A stretch of 64,000 nt of DNA, taken from positions 11,915,001-11,979,000 of the forward strand of contig CM076948.1 of the NCBI GenBank assembly GCA_039566865.1, written 5' to 3'. Below, in pieces: positions 21,989 through 33,584 of the stretch. The position numbers were made by a program, and so were the translations under genes. The notes beneath the pieces are model-generated. The model worked only from the letters and a program-made list of their open reading frames with translations, did not search any database and was not told the DNA's origin. The DNA comes from Aurelia coerulea. Taxonomy: Eukaryota; Cnidaria; Scyphozoa; Semaeostomeae; Ulmaridae. Position 1 is the first letter of the stretch. Each line of letters starts with the position of its first letter.

Positions 21989-23389
21989 TTGCTCAGCGGT
22001 GATGTAGAGACAAACCCCGGTCCTGAAACACTTGATTTCTGCTGCTGGAACCTAAATAGTATTTCCGCGCATGACTTCCTACGAGTGTCACTTATCGAAG
22101 CATATAACTCAGTGTGTAACTATGACTTAATTGGGATTGTAGAAACCCACCTTGATAGCACCGTAGACGATAATAAACTGGCATTAAATGCTATACGTTT
22201 ATCAAAAACAACCATCCACATGATGTAAAGAGAGGTGGTGTTGGATTGTACATCAAAGATTCCCTTCCCTCAAAAAGACGTTCTGACCTGGTGACCCTCC
22301 CCGAGTGTATTGTATATGAGATCCAATTAAATAGGAGAAAGTATTTTTTTGCCGTAATCTACAGAAGTCCAAGTCAGGACCAGAGTGAATTTGATAACTT
22401 CACAATCAATTTTGGGCAGATGCTATCCAAATTGCATGATGAAAATCCGTTTTGCGTTATAATTACTGGAGATTTCAACTGCCGATCAACTCAATGGTGG
22501 GAAAATGATATCGAAAATATTGAGGGAAAGCTTTTTGAGCCTTTTACGTCCGACCTTGGTCTTCACCAGCTGATTTCAGAACCAACTCACTTAATGGGTA
22601 ATTCAAAATCCTGTATCGATTTGATTTTTACAGATCAGCCTAACCTTATTATTGAGACTGGTGTCCATCCATCATTACATGAGCAGTGCCATCATCAAAT
22701 TGTTCATGGAAACTATCTGTTTCGAATATAGCAATACCTCCATACACCCGCAGGATTTGGTATTATGATAAAGCGGATTTTGTCAATATTATGAAAAGTA
22801 TTGAAATGTTCCGTTGGCAAGAGCATTTCGATAAAATTGCATGCCCCAATGACCAGGTCAAACTACTTAATGAAGTGCTTTTGAACATCTACTCTAATTA
22901 TATTCCAAACCAAGTTAAAACGATAAGACCGCGTGAACGCAAAATGTTAAAACATTTCTGAGGAAAAAGAATCATGCTTATAAGAACTTCGTGAGGAATG
23001 GTCAACCGGATGAAAGTTCGAAGGAATACAAAAAATGATATCTGATGGTGCAAAACTGATTGAGGATGCCAAAACAAATTACCTGCGAAAGACGGGGCAA
23101 ACCTTAGCAAATCCTGGGACTTCTAGCAAAACCTATTGGTCTTTGATCAATACTGTCCTTAACAAGGCGAAGATTCCTATAATACCGCCTCTCCTAGAGA
23201 ATGGATTATTCATAACGGATTTTACTGAAAAGGCAAAGTTGTTTAATGACTATTTCATACTCCAATGTACGACAATCAACACAGGTAGTGAAATTCCACA
23301 TGATACCCCAGGAATTTCTACTTTGATTGATGATTTTATCATCTCTGAGGAAAAAATACTGAATATCATAAGATCACTTAATCCTAATA
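21989..23389 (+). pseudogene. LINE-B2 2A and EEP region, multiply frameshifted
   Basis: The endonuclease region is spread over several frames: 21989-22228 (2A, CCWNLNSI, IVETHLD), 22246-22731 (YRSPSQ, ITGDFNCRS, SCIDLIF), 22686-22961 and 23035-23463. At least four frameshifts separate it from the intact RT frame downstream. Each piece is clearly homologous to LINE-B1. Confidence 0.88.
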
Positions 23390-24958
23390 ATGCACATGGC
23401 TGGGATGAAATTCTCGATAAGAATGATAAAACTAAGCAATACTTCATTAGTTACACCTCTTAAGATAATATTCGAGAACTGTCTAAGGCACGGTGTATTT
23501 CCTGCAATATGGAAGCGTGCAAATGTAGTACCAGTTCATAAGAAAAATGAAAAAAATGTAAAGAGTAACTACCGTCCTATTTCTCTTTTGCCAATTTTTG
23601 AAAAGGTGCTTGAAAAACTCATGTACGATTCCTTATACTCGCACCTTGTCTCATGTGATTTACTTAACCCCAATCAATCTGGTTTTCGTCCTGGTGACTC
23701 AACAGTCAACCAATTAATTTCCATAACGCACACAATTTTCAAAGCATTTGACTGTAATCCTACTCTTGATGTTCGTTCTGTATATCTTGATATTTCTAAA
23801 GCATTTGATAGGGTATGGCATCTTGGTCTCATTTATAAACTAAAACGATGCGGTGTTTCAGGAAAATTTCTTTCTCTTGTCGAAAGTTGTCTCAAGGATC
23901 GAAAACAAAGAACTGTTCTGAAAGGACAGAGCTCTAATTGGGGAGATGTCTTAGCAGGAGTGCCTCAGGGCTCTATTTTGGGTCCATTGTTCTTCCTTGT
24001 GTATATTAATGACCTTACTGCTGATTTGAAATGTCATGTTAAGCTTTTTGCCGATGATACGTCCTTGTTTACGGTGGTCCAAGAAGCTAACGCAGCTGCC
24101 GATGACATGAACCATGACCTGCAGTTGATAAGCAAATGGGCCCATGATTGGAGGATGCCATTCAATCCCGATCCACAAAAGCAAGTGGTCGAATTACTGC
24201 TTTCAAAGAAAAGGCATGGAATAGATCATCCGATGATCCTCTTCAATAATATACCCGTAAAAAAAGTGAACGAACATAAACATCTTGGTATAATCCTCGA
24301 CACAAAGCTTTCTTTCTCAGCACATATTAAATCAGCCATCTCTAAAACGAGAAAGGGCTTTGGTCTGCTAAGGTATCTCTCCAAATATCTGCCCAGACAT
24401 ACCCTGAATGATTTATATAAACTTTATGTGCGACCGCACCTGGACTACGGGGATGTTATCTACCACATTCCAGCAAAAGTCTGTGAATTCAGCCAAAACA
24501 TCATTTTGCCAAATTTAATGGAAAAACTAGAGTCTGTTCAGTACTCTGCTGCTATTGCTGTAACAGCAACATGGAGGGGAACATCGCGTGAAAAACTGTA
24601 TGCAGAGCTTGGCTGGGAGTCATTAAGTCCCCGAAGGTGCAGTAGACGCCTTACCTTGTTCTATAAGATCATGAATAATCTCACCCCTTTGTATACAAAG
24701 GAGCCAATCCCATCACTTCATCAGTCGAATTACTCTCTACGCAATCAGGATGTAGTTGGGCCAATAGGGGCAAGGACAGGGAAATTTCAATCCAGTATCC
24801 AAATTGCATATCTGAATGGAATAAACTTGATCCAGAAATTAGGCTTGCACCATCTGTTGCTGTATTTAAGACAAAGCTGCTATCAAAAATTCGCCCACCT
24901 CCAAAACCTGTCTTCGGTATCCATGACCCAACAGGATTATCGTATCTCTCCCAAATAA
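23390..24958 (+). CDS. LINE-B2 reverse transcriptase (isolated open frame)
   Basis: A 522-residue frame contains the RT core with NYRPISLLPIFEK, VYLDISKAFDRVWH, GVPQGSILGPLFF and an intact FADD box (KLFADDTSLF), unlike LINE-B1. It continues through HLGIILDTKLSF and RGTSREKLYAELG, past the point where LINE-B1 is frameshifted. A shift near 24800 moves the last part to 25024-25278 (MCPTNDGIEDTEHFLLLC). The first residues before SIRMIKLS are out of the original frame, so this is a fragment, not a functional gene. Confidence 0.85.
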   Translation: MHMAGMKFSIRMIKLSNTSLVTPLKIIFENCLRHGVFPAIWKRANVVPVHKKNEKNVKSNYRPISLLPIFEKVLEKLMYDSLYSHLVSCDLLNPNQSGFRPGDSTVNQLISITHTIFKAFDCNPTLDVRSVYLDISKAFDRVWHLGLIYKLKRCGVSGKFLSLVESCLKDRKQRTVLKGQSSNWGDVLAGVPQGSILGPLFFLVYINDLTADLKCHVKLFADDTSLFTVVQEANAAADDMNHDLQLISKWAHDWRMPFNPDPQKQVVELLLSKKRHGIDHPMILFNNIPVKKVNEHKHLGIILDTKLSFSAHIKSAISKTRKGFGLLRYLSKYLPRHTLNDLYKLYVRPHLDYGDVIYHIPAKVCEFSQNIILPNLMEKLESVQYSAAIAVTATWRGTSREKLYAELGWESLSPRRCSRRLTLFYKIMNNLTPLYTKEPIPSLHQSNYSLRNQDVVGPIGARTGKFQSSIQIAYLNGINLIQKLGLHHLLLYLRQSCYQKFAHLQNLSSVSMTQQDYRISPK

Positions 24959-25772
24959 GGGTCGGTCTCAGCAAGTTAAATTTTCGCAAATTCAAGCACA
25001 ATTTTAGGGACACAATAAACTCTATGTGCCCTACGAACGACGGTATTGAGGACACGGAGCACTTTTTGTTGCTCTGCCCTTCATTTGACACTCAACGACG
25101 AGATCTTCTTGCTGGAGTTTTGGAACTATTACGACCACTTGTTCAAATCAACAGTCTTTTGAACAGCGTTCTGCTACAACTTTTATTGTATGGTGATAAA
25201 GACTTCTGTGATGACGTTAATCAAGTTATACTCGAACTGACTATAGACTTCATTCACAAAACTGGTCGGTTTGGTTAAGACAACTTCAAATTCTTGTTTG
25301 TGCCACAAAGTCACGAAGTCCTGTTGTCCTTTTTGTTTTGTTTTGTTTTTTGTTTTTTTTATCGTTTGTTAATGGGTCTGTTTCACGTTTGATGCAAGGC
25401 ATACATGATTGAAACATGGCAATTCATCCTTACTAAATCTTCTCTTTTTTATATATTTGAATCTTTATATATTGTGAATGGAGGCACCCCTGATCCTGGA
25501 TCATGTGCTTTTGCTAGCCTGGCATCCGACGTTAAACACGCCTCAGTATTTACTGGTATTAATCATTTATGTGTAGCTTCTTGTAATTGTATATTTATTT
25601 ATAATTAAGTTGGATGTTTCTTTATGTTACGACCATGGGGTAGTCATTGTCTGTTGCTCCCTGTGGTTACCGTCCTTGTAGTGTTGTATGGTTGTATAGT
25701 AATTAGAAAGTATAGTAGGTTGTAGCATGTATTGTAAATTTTAGAGGAATATAGAAAAAAAAGGACACTAAT

Positions 25773-27142
25773 TGGACGAAAATTCTTTTTCACTGTGGTA
25801 TCACCATTTTTAAACACTGGTGAAACATCTGCGAATTTGAATTTTTCGGGAAATATGCACTGTTGCACCATTTCATTAGCAAGTTTTGTTACCTCACTGA
25901 AAGAAAGATCAGAGGTCAATTTAAGAATATGTCCAGATGTCCAGGCAATTCCCGACTTGTCTTTTTTGTTGTGTCCAAGCGATTTAACTCATCCCAGACC
26001 TGTGCAGGCTCGAAAAGGCGAAAATGAAAGACAACGTTCTCCCCAGGCATTTGTCTGATTTTGTTCACACTTGGGTGCGATCTAAATTTCTGTATGGCCT
26101 CAAAGGCCGGATGAGGGGATGGCTCAATGATATCACTTGTGGGAGCTTGCTCAATGTTTAATGTTTCTGTTATAGTCGCAAAATAGGAATTGAAACATTC
26201 AGCTATTTCGCCACTTTTTGAGATTGTGCGTCCGTTTTCAACAAGTGTTATGTTGGTATTTGTGTTTGTTACCTTATCAGACAAAAGGGGTTTGAACGTC
26301 TTCCAGAAAGCCCGCTCGTTTCCCACTTTCGTTGGGTCAAGATTCTTGTAGAAGTCTCTTTTCGCTTCCCTATTCATGCTGACAACTAGATTTCTCTGAA
26401 TCTTGTACTTCCGTACGTCTTCATCATTCCGAGAAACATTTGCTCTGTTTTTTAATCGAGTGCGTTTCATCATAGCATTGAGTAGCTTTTTAGACATATG
26501 AGGCTTATTATTGCCTCGTATAGAAACAGATTTCTTGGGAGCGAAGCTGTTTAAGGTGGTAACATACAAATTTTCGAATTCTGCGTAGTTTTCTGGTGGA
26601 TTTTCATTCATTTTAAGTTCTATTTCTTCTCGGAAGCAAGTTTCAGAGAAATTTCGATAACAACGAAAGCAAATAACTTTTGGTGGTAATCTATCATAAG
26701 TAGTTTTGAGGATGGTATACACCATATGATGGAAGTCACTGAAACCAGTCTCAAACGTGTTGCTGCAGAAGCAACTATTCTTGCTATTTGTCATTATTAA
26801 ATCAATGCATCTGCCATTTGCAGATTTAAAGCAAGTTGGACTGTGGATAAGGTTAACCATCCCATTATCTTCCATGATAGAGCGTATATCAGCCTCGTTT
26901 GGATCCATGTTAAAATCACCAAGCGTTAATATGTTGTCATAGGTCGACGAGAAGAAGTCAATTACTCGTTGTAAGTTTTCTCTAAAATACGCAGGGTTTT
27001 GGTTGGGGGGCCTGTAGACAGGTAATAACAACCATTTCTTTGTACGCAAATTTAGCTCAATGGGAATTATTTGCATATCTGATGCAATATCGATCCCATT
27101 GAGGATCTTGGATGAAATATTCTCATTGATCAATACCATCAA
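25773..27142 (-). pseudogene. LINE-C EEP endonuclease and RT start
   Basis: The minus strand encodes PVYRPPNQNP, TLGDFNMDPNE, GRCIDLIMTNS and GFSDFHHMVY, an EEP domain lacking its first motif. A linker (RNDEDVRKYKIQRN, ERAFWKTFKPLLS) and the RT start (FAFVSPVFKNGD-type, then KNFRPIS) follow. A frameshift lies near 25917. The element is cut at 25773 by LINE-B2 and resumes at 21955. The domain style resembles LINE-C2 at 39.7 kb. The 5' end near 27142 is probably a truncation. Confidence 0.85.
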
Positions 27143-27957
27143 TGATCAACATGTCGCCGATGGGTCGCCGATGGGTCACCGACGAGTCGCCTGCAGTTCA
27201 ACTTTTGCTACGCAGTAGTGACGCCGATGGGTCGCCGTCGGGTTGAGATTATATGAGAACCAGGCTTTACCATTGTCTGAACCGGCTGGACCGCCTGGTC
27301 GTCACAATAACATGTGTGATTAATCACATGATTAGGAACTACTTTATGTTAAAGATTAATACAGGACCAGGTGACAAAATTAACAGCAAAGCGTTTCTTC
27401 TAAAAAAAAAAACGATTACTACTGAAGATTTGTCAGAGTAAACATTCTAATTTTTACAAATTTGTTAGCAATTTCCAAGAGGACATCGTATTTGCTCATT
27501 GTTTATGAAAGTTCAATATCGCTAGATTGTTTAAATGTGCTTGCTTCATATTTGAATGAAGTCAGGTTTTGAGACGTTCATTGAGAAGGTCTCTTTGCAA
27601 CAGTTGCGTGTATGAAAATTTGAAAATTCCATAATTTGTGAAAGTTTTTAGACCTATCTTTGAAAAAAGTGGGGGGGGGGGGACATTAGCCCTCCTAGCC
27701 CAATGGCTGCGCGGTCCCTGCCTAACATATTAATGGAGCTGCCAACTCATTACAAGGCAATCTTCAAACTTTGACGTCTTTGACCTGGCACATTGCCCTT
27801 ACTGTTTGAAATCTTCAATATCAATAGCTGCTGCCAAGGGAACCTACCAGCCCTTATAATTCTATCAAGAAACAAGTGTGGCACTGTTATAGTGGCAACT
27901 CTTGTCAGGATAAAGTAAAAAATTTGTGAATATTGTCGGCTATCCTTTAGTTTCACT
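27143..27957. other. Non-coding gap with short GTCGCCGATGG repeats
   Basis: Four or five imperfect copies of GTCGCCGATGGGTC lie at about 27152-27245. A G-run sits at about 27669-27682. No gene or RNA is recognised. Confidence 0.6.
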
Positions 27958-28307
27958 CAGGGCAGTAGGAAGCATCTTAAACTTGGAGGGGCACGGCATT
28001 TCAATAGCACTTATTTCGTAAGAAGGGTATTTAAATATATATCAGACTTTTGACGGGAAAAATGTGATATATAGAAGAAAATAGTGTGAATGCTGATAGA
28101 TATCCGATTTCTTTCGCAATAAAACAAAGTGAGTAGTAAACATAACTAAATCACAAGGTAAGTAATAACAAAATTAAAGGACTTTTTGACTGTCCATTTC
28201 TGTCTTGAAAAGAGGCACATCCTGAGATAAAAAGGGCACCTTTTGGTTTGTTGTAAAGTTTTGGGGGGCATGTGCCCCTGATTCCCCCTGGTTCCTACGC
28301 CTCTGGA
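27958..28307. mobile_element. 350-bp DNA element with CAGnGGCGTAGGAAC-type ends
   Basis: The left end CAGGGCAGTAGGAAGCA and the inverse of the right end (CAGAGGCGTAGGAACCA) match imperfectly, as do the adjacent GGGGCACGGC and GCATGTGCCCC blocks. CAG-starting ends suggest a hAT-like MITE, but I see no clear 8-bp duplication. A further fragment of this family is near 9821. Confidence 0.55.
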
Positions 28308-29039
28308 CTCTCGCTACATCTAATTCAATAGTTCTGATGCATATCAAGAAATCTGGTCTGCTTCATCAGTGGGCTCCTTGTTAGGCTACAGCCATTTCAT
28401 GTAAACCAACTCATGCATTGCAATTGCAAATAAATATTCTTATTACTTTGAGGCAAGCTATGTGCATAATCTCATTCTTCAAACATGGCTAATGGGGGCC
28501 TTTCTTAATCAGCTCCTGCGGAGAGTTATCTAACAATATCTGACATTACAGTTAGGCTCTGTAGGAGAAGGAACGGCTACCATGCACATGCTATAGGAAA
28601 AAGTTTTGTGCAGTCTCTTTTCAATAACTGTATTAAAATATACATTTTCGAAAGAAGCTGACCTGCTTGTTCAGTTCAGTATAGATCTATACTTGAAAGG
28701 TAACCCATGTCCATGGAAATAGCGAGAATGTTAAAAGGGGTGAAAATCTGCCCCATTACAAAATGGGGTTGAGAAATTTGAAGCTGAACATTAAGTTTTA
28801 ATTTGACCGTTGTTATCTTTTTAAACCTCTGTAGGAAAACCCACCCAGTGGTTGAATGTAAGTCGTTGAAGAAGGACAAAAAAATAAGACGCACTTCTTT
28901 CTATAGTTTACTTGATTTTTTTACTTTTATTAGATTGTTGCCGAAATAATTGTGGAGAGAAGAAGACGAATCAGATGCGTAAATACAAAGACGGATTGTT
29001 ATTTTGCCGCCGAGACAACGAGAGTAGGGAATTAATGGA
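28308..29039. other. Stretch without recognised features
   Basis: Only short unconvincing frames are present. No inverted or tandem structure stood out. Confidence 0.5.
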
Positions 29040-29114
29040 ATATGGGCCATGGATCAGTGGATCATGGATAAGTGGTTTTCGAAAAAGATTGGTGGATCAT
29101 GGGTCATAAATCGG

Positions 29115-29345
29115 TTGATCGGCGTGTGGTACAACCACATACCACCGACTACAACGACCACATACCACCGACCACATTTACCACCGTCCACTTACCGCAC
29201 TTACCACCGACCATGACAGCCACCGACCACCGACCACCGACCATAACAACCACCACCACCGACCAACAAACCACTTACCACCGACCATAACTACCACCGA
29301 CCACCGACCACCGACCAAGAAAACCTCTTACCACCAACCAATTTT
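29115..29345. repeat. (ACCACCGACC)-type minisatellite, left copy
   Basis: Imperfect tandem units of ACCACCGACCACAT and ACCACCGACC run for about 200 bp. They are preceded by GGTTGATCGGCGTGTGGTAC. The same arrangement is present in inverse at 54712-54935. Confidence 0.85.
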
Positions 29346-29941
29346 TTCCAATTTTTTCCACTTTTTTCTGAAATTTCCTTTGTGCACGTGTAGTTTGAAT
29401 ATAGTTTCGCACTACAAGTTCGTAGTTATTGCTTCTGATTAGACTGATGGACGCTCAAACTACCACTTGTGGACTTTCACACTGAAAATTTGGACGATCT
29501 TGTTTCCCTCGATAATGTTTCCCTCGGAAATCAACACTCTACGAAAAACTGAGTGGTCCAGGATGGCCTAAGTTACCTAAGTTGTCGGCCCCAGCCTCAG
29601 ATGATAAAACGCCTCAAAAGTCAAATTTTCAATGATGTTAGCAATGAACAAAAACTACAAGTATCCAGATGAATGTCTCCTCAATCCAAGGGTCAACCAA
29701 CCTTCAGCCAGGAGTTCCTCATTTTGAAGGCCATAAGCGATAGCTACGGCCATATAATAAGTGTAGCATTTGAAGGTCCAATGTTGTTCGCATATCAAAG
29801 ACATAAAGTTTGGCATAGCCACTACCTCGGTAATAAATGTTCAGTACACGTATTTTTTTATAGAAAACTAAGAATTAGGGCCAGTACTGAAAGTTTCTTA
29901 CAATTCCAGATTTTGAGTACTCTGAGTTTCTAACTAGTTTC
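29346..29941. other. Stretch without genes; TTTCTTA motifs near the end
   Basis: No coding sequence is recognised. Several TTTCTTA motifs occur at about 29888-29945. The same motif clusters at 30640-30700, 32960-33325, 38520-38890 and 54680. Confidence 0.5.
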
Positions 29942-29945
29942 TTAA

Positions 29946-30410
29946 AGGACAAGTCCGGGGTTGGTATGATCAAGTATGATTGATGATAAAGTACAAGATA
30001 ATACTGCTATGAATGATGTATGATACTTTTTACCACTATTTTTCGCCTTCTCCTTGTGAAATTACGTATTCAAATATGCAGTTTGAGCGAAGTGACGTCA
30101 TATCGCAGAAACAAAAACGAGGCTGTGCGGTTGTTTTTCACCTCTTTATCGTAGCAAACCTCTCTATTGTGTTCTCATGCCAATTTCAATGTATGAGTAC
30201 ACGATAAAGAGGCTAGCAGCGATTAAGATGCGAAAAACATTTGCACAGCCTCATTTTCGTTTGCATGATATGACGTCACTTCGCTCAAATTGCTTATTTG
30301 AATAAGTAGTTTCACAGGGAGAAGGCGAAAATAGTAGAATAAAGTATCATACATCATTCATAGCAGTATTATCTTGTATTTTATCATCAATCATACCAAC
30401 CCCGGTCTCT
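29946..30410. mobile_element. 465-bp fold-back element with TTAA flanks
   Basis: Two arms of about 200 bp pair almost throughout: for example GAGCGAAGTGACGTCATAT on the left and its inverse near 30268-30290. The ends are AGGACAAGTCCGGGGTTGG and CCAACCCCGGTCTCT. TTAA flanks both sides (29942-29945 and 30411-30414). It carries no real gene. Confidence 0.85.
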
Positions 30411-30496
30411 TTAAAGGTTCCATAACATTCTTCATGCTCAATACCTGTGCCCCCCGTGAACATTTAAAACAAGATTTTCTATGCCTTTCCAATGTT

Positions 30497-30561
30497 TACA
30501 CATTACCCAAGTACCTTACCACATTACCCAAGTACCTTACCACATTACCCAAGTACCTTAC
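30497..30561. repeat. Three tandem copies of a 21-bp unit
   Basis: The unit ACATTACCCAAGTACCTTACC is repeated three times, the last copy changing in its final bases. It is a short local expansion of no known function. Confidence 0.85.
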
Positions 30562-30702
30562 GAGCAATCTGATACAGGAAACAAGTGACAGTCGAGTAAA
30601 AATATGTCAAGGATTCCTTGACAAAATACATAGTTTCTTAACTTATATTTTCCCAGTACTGGAGTTTCTTAATTTTTTGGCGATCTGAGAGTTGAATTTC
30701 TT

Positions 30703-32175
30703 ATGCAGTGAAGGAGTTATGGGAAGGAATTTGGGGAGTAGAGATAGAGCACAATGAATCAGCTGAATGGATAGGGGAATTCAAAATGGAGATGAGGGAA
30801 GCACCGAAGAGCAAGAAAGATTAATCGTCACAGAAGAAAAAATGCAGCAAATGCTGAGAAAGATACCCAATTGGAAAGCACCGGGTCCTGACGGGGTACA
30901 AGGATACTGGCTGAAAAACTTCAAAAGCATGCTTAAAGCCCTCAGAAAGCACCTTGAAGAATGCTTGGAAGATGGAACATCTACCTGGATGACCAAAGGG
31001 AGGACGATCTTGATGCAGAAAGACAAAGAGACAGGAAATACTGCGAGTAACTACAGGCCAATAACCTGCCTACCGCTACTATGGAAACTGCTGACAGGAA
31101 TAATTGCAAATGAAATGCACGAATATCTAGATTCAAGATCACTCCAACCTGAAGAGCAGAAACGGTGTAGGGTAAAATCAAGAGGCACGCACCGCTTGCT
31201 ATATATCGATAGAATGGTACTAAAAGAGGTTAAAGAGAATCAACGGAGATAAAAGCCCCGCGCGGAAGGAGTCTGGGTATTCTATTATTAGCCTATTGTA
31301 TTTGATGATTTCGAGACGATCATGGATATTGTTTAGCAAGAGGAACAAAAACAAGCGTAGGAGTTTTCAATGCCCTATTTATAGATGACCTCCTCTTAGC
31401 TCCGTTCATTCACTTTAAGCAAAGTATTAAAGGGCTTGCGATGGGGTGGATATATTACCACAAGGCGTACGACATGATCCCCCGTTCATGGATTCTGGAG
31501 TGCCTAAAAGATTTAGGGATTAATGAACAGCTCAGACAGTACCTTTAGGAGAGTATGAAAACCTGGTGAGTAGAACCAACATGTGGAGAACAAATGCTTG
31601 GAGAAGTAAACATCAAGAGAGGAATCTTCCAAAGAGATACGTTATCTCCTTTGCTGTTTGTTATTGCGTTGATTCCCTTGACCCACATATCGAGGAAGGC
31701 AAAGGCAGGGTACGAATTTTCTAAGACTGGAGACAAGGTTACCCATCTTTTGTTTATGAATGACGTAAAGTTATATGCGAAGAATGAGAAATCATTGGAC
31801 TCCTTAATTCAAACAGCTCGGATTTTAAGCAAGGACATTGGAATGGAGTTTGGAATAGAAAAGTGTGCCATGCTAGTGTTGAAAAGAGGAAAGGTAGTTA
31901 CATCAAATAGGATTAAGTTACCAGACGAGTCTGTGACTAAGTAAGTAAAGGATGCAGAAAGCTACAAATATTTGAGAATGCTTCAAGCAAATCAGATAAG
32001 ACACCAGGAAATGAAAGATAAAGTCACGAAAGAGTACAAGAGGCGCATACGGAAAATTCTGGAAACAAAGCTAAATGGAGGGAATCTCATAAAAAGCATC
32101 AACAGTTGGGCAGTATCGCTACTCAGATATTCAGCTGCATTTCTAGACTGGACAAAATTTGAGATGGAACAGCTA
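30703..32175 (+). pseudogene. LINE-F part 1: reverse transcriptase of a non-LTR element
   Basis: RT motifs typical of a lineage often annotated as R2-like in cnidarians are present: IPNWKAPGPDGVQGYWLK, WMTKGRTIL, SNYRPITCLPLLWKLLTGI, then YHKAYDMIPRSWI (near 31450), LSPLLFVIALIPL, a degraded FMNDVKLYAKN active site, and GMEFGIEKCAML. About 180 bp of unrelated sequence interrupts it at about 31250-31435. A TAA lies at 31942-31944. The frame runs to Leu codon 32173-32175 (E-Q-L), exactly at a TA where a MITE begins. The first part of the element is missing. Confidence 0.85.
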
Positions 32176-32415
32176 CAATCTTGGCCAAACTACTTGGGAC
32201 AAATCATAAAATTGCACTACTTCGGTCTTTGATTACGTGCCCCCCGCTCCCCCCGTTTCAAAGTTGCTTGAATCAAACGCCTTTCGACCTTCTCAATTAC
32301 ATTGAAGTAAGGGGGAGGGGGGATTAGGAGACGTATGTTTTCTCATCGATATTTTAGGAAACATCATGAAGACATTGAAATTTGCCTATGTCCCAGCTTC
32401 TTTTGGCCAGGATTG
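32176..32415. mobile_element. 240-bp TIR element (MITE-F), left copy
   Basis: The ends CAATCTTGGCCAAA and TTTGGCCAGGATTG are inverted; the interior has CCCCGCTCCCCCCG and its approximate inverse. TA lies at 32174-32175 on the left. A roughly 90 per cent identical copy in the same orientation is at 53962-54211. Past 32415 the sequence CTGAAAATGATTGTT may be a longer version of the right terminal repeat. Confidence 0.85.
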
Positions 32416-33344
32416 TCTGAAAATGATTGTTAACAAATAATAACTCATAGCTTGAGAACCCATAGAGATTTCTGTGTAAAAATTTAAACACCGTCATCCC
32501 CAACACAAGACGTGAGTTCTCAACTATCTATGCTGAATTAGGCGTTGTTCGCTAAATTCGCTGAGCACCTTCTTAAAAATGAGCGTGGCAAAATTGCTGC
32601 AATTTTCACTCACATAAAGATTCCCTTATAAAAAGTGACACACAGTAGGATTCTGAGCTTTCTTCTGCTATCGTAAGATTGTGTACTTCCGCTGCTCTTT
32701 GAAAATGACTTAATTGCAAGAAAGCTTTTTGGCGTCATTGTTTGAGGTCCGGTTTCTTGTGAATTCTTCGGTTCTCCCAATGGTGCTCCAAAGAAAAATG
32801 CCCCATAATTTTGGGATAAGTCACGCTTTTTTGGTAAATTCATTTGATTCCATTTAATGTCTTTATTTTGTTCCAGTAGCTCAATATGTTTGCATACATT
32901 TTCTATTCAATGACTTGTGTTTCCAGTGAAAATTCATATAATACCCACAAGTTGTTTATAAGAAACCGTGGTTAAAAGAAATTAGTATTTAGCTATGGCC
33001 ACAACTTTAAGAACTCTAATTCTATATCTGGGAAGTAGTAAGAAACTTTGATACTTAACTTTGACGATCTTATAGCAAGTTGTTGTAACCCTTATTCTTG
33101 AGTAATATATGAACTAACTGTTTAATATTGGAAAGAAGTGAATCACTGTTTCTTCCTATCTGATGTTTTATTGTCTGATGTAAAGAGACATATCTGCAGC
33201 AGTTGCATTCAAAAATAAGAAACAAATTAAAAAACTTTCAGTGCTAAAATGGGAAAAGTTAATGTTGAATTAAGAAACTCTTAGTATCTAACATGGTTAA
33301 ACATGGCCATATCCAAGTTTCTTACATAAAAATGTGTAGTCTGT
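32416..33344. other. Non-coding region with repeated TAAGAAAC motifs
   Basis: TAAGAAAC or its complement occurs near 32968, 33040, 33215, 33275 and 33318. The motif resumes on the far side of the Gypsy element. No coding sequence is recognised. Confidence 0.55.
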
Positions 33345-33509
33345 ATAGTGTATTAGGTGTAAACCATCATGTATAAGCCTCGATATCAGGTAGAGGTATA
33401 ATTAATTAGATCAGGATCGGAGTGGAAACATGGCGTCTTATCTCGTGTGCTCTTTAGGTCTAGCGTTAGGTCGCAGCGGATCTTAGGCATCGCGCGCGCA
33501 TACACAACA
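33345..33509 (+). repeat. Gypsy 5' LTR
   Basis: 165 bp from TATAGTGTATTAGG to ACACAACA. It matches the 3' LTR except for TTAAT missing near the start and a G for T in AACATGGCG. Confidence 0.92.
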
Positions 33510-33584
33510 TAATATGGCGACGAGTAATCTCAAGAACCCAAAGAAGGAATAGAAGGAAGTAATTTCAACAAGAGAATAAGAATT

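Larger units (their letters stand above)
21969..25759 (+). mobile_element. LINE-B2: 5'-truncated second copy of the 2A LINE
   Basis: It is flanked by a 13-bp target duplication AAAGGACACTAAT (21956-21968 and 25760-25772). The 5' end lies about a dozen codons before the 2A motif, so the hydrophobic leader is lost by 5' truncation. The 2A motif itself is intact (GDVETNPGP near 22002). Its 3' end matches LINE-B1 (TAGTAATTAGAAAGTATAGT then an A-rich tail). Confidence 0.9.
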
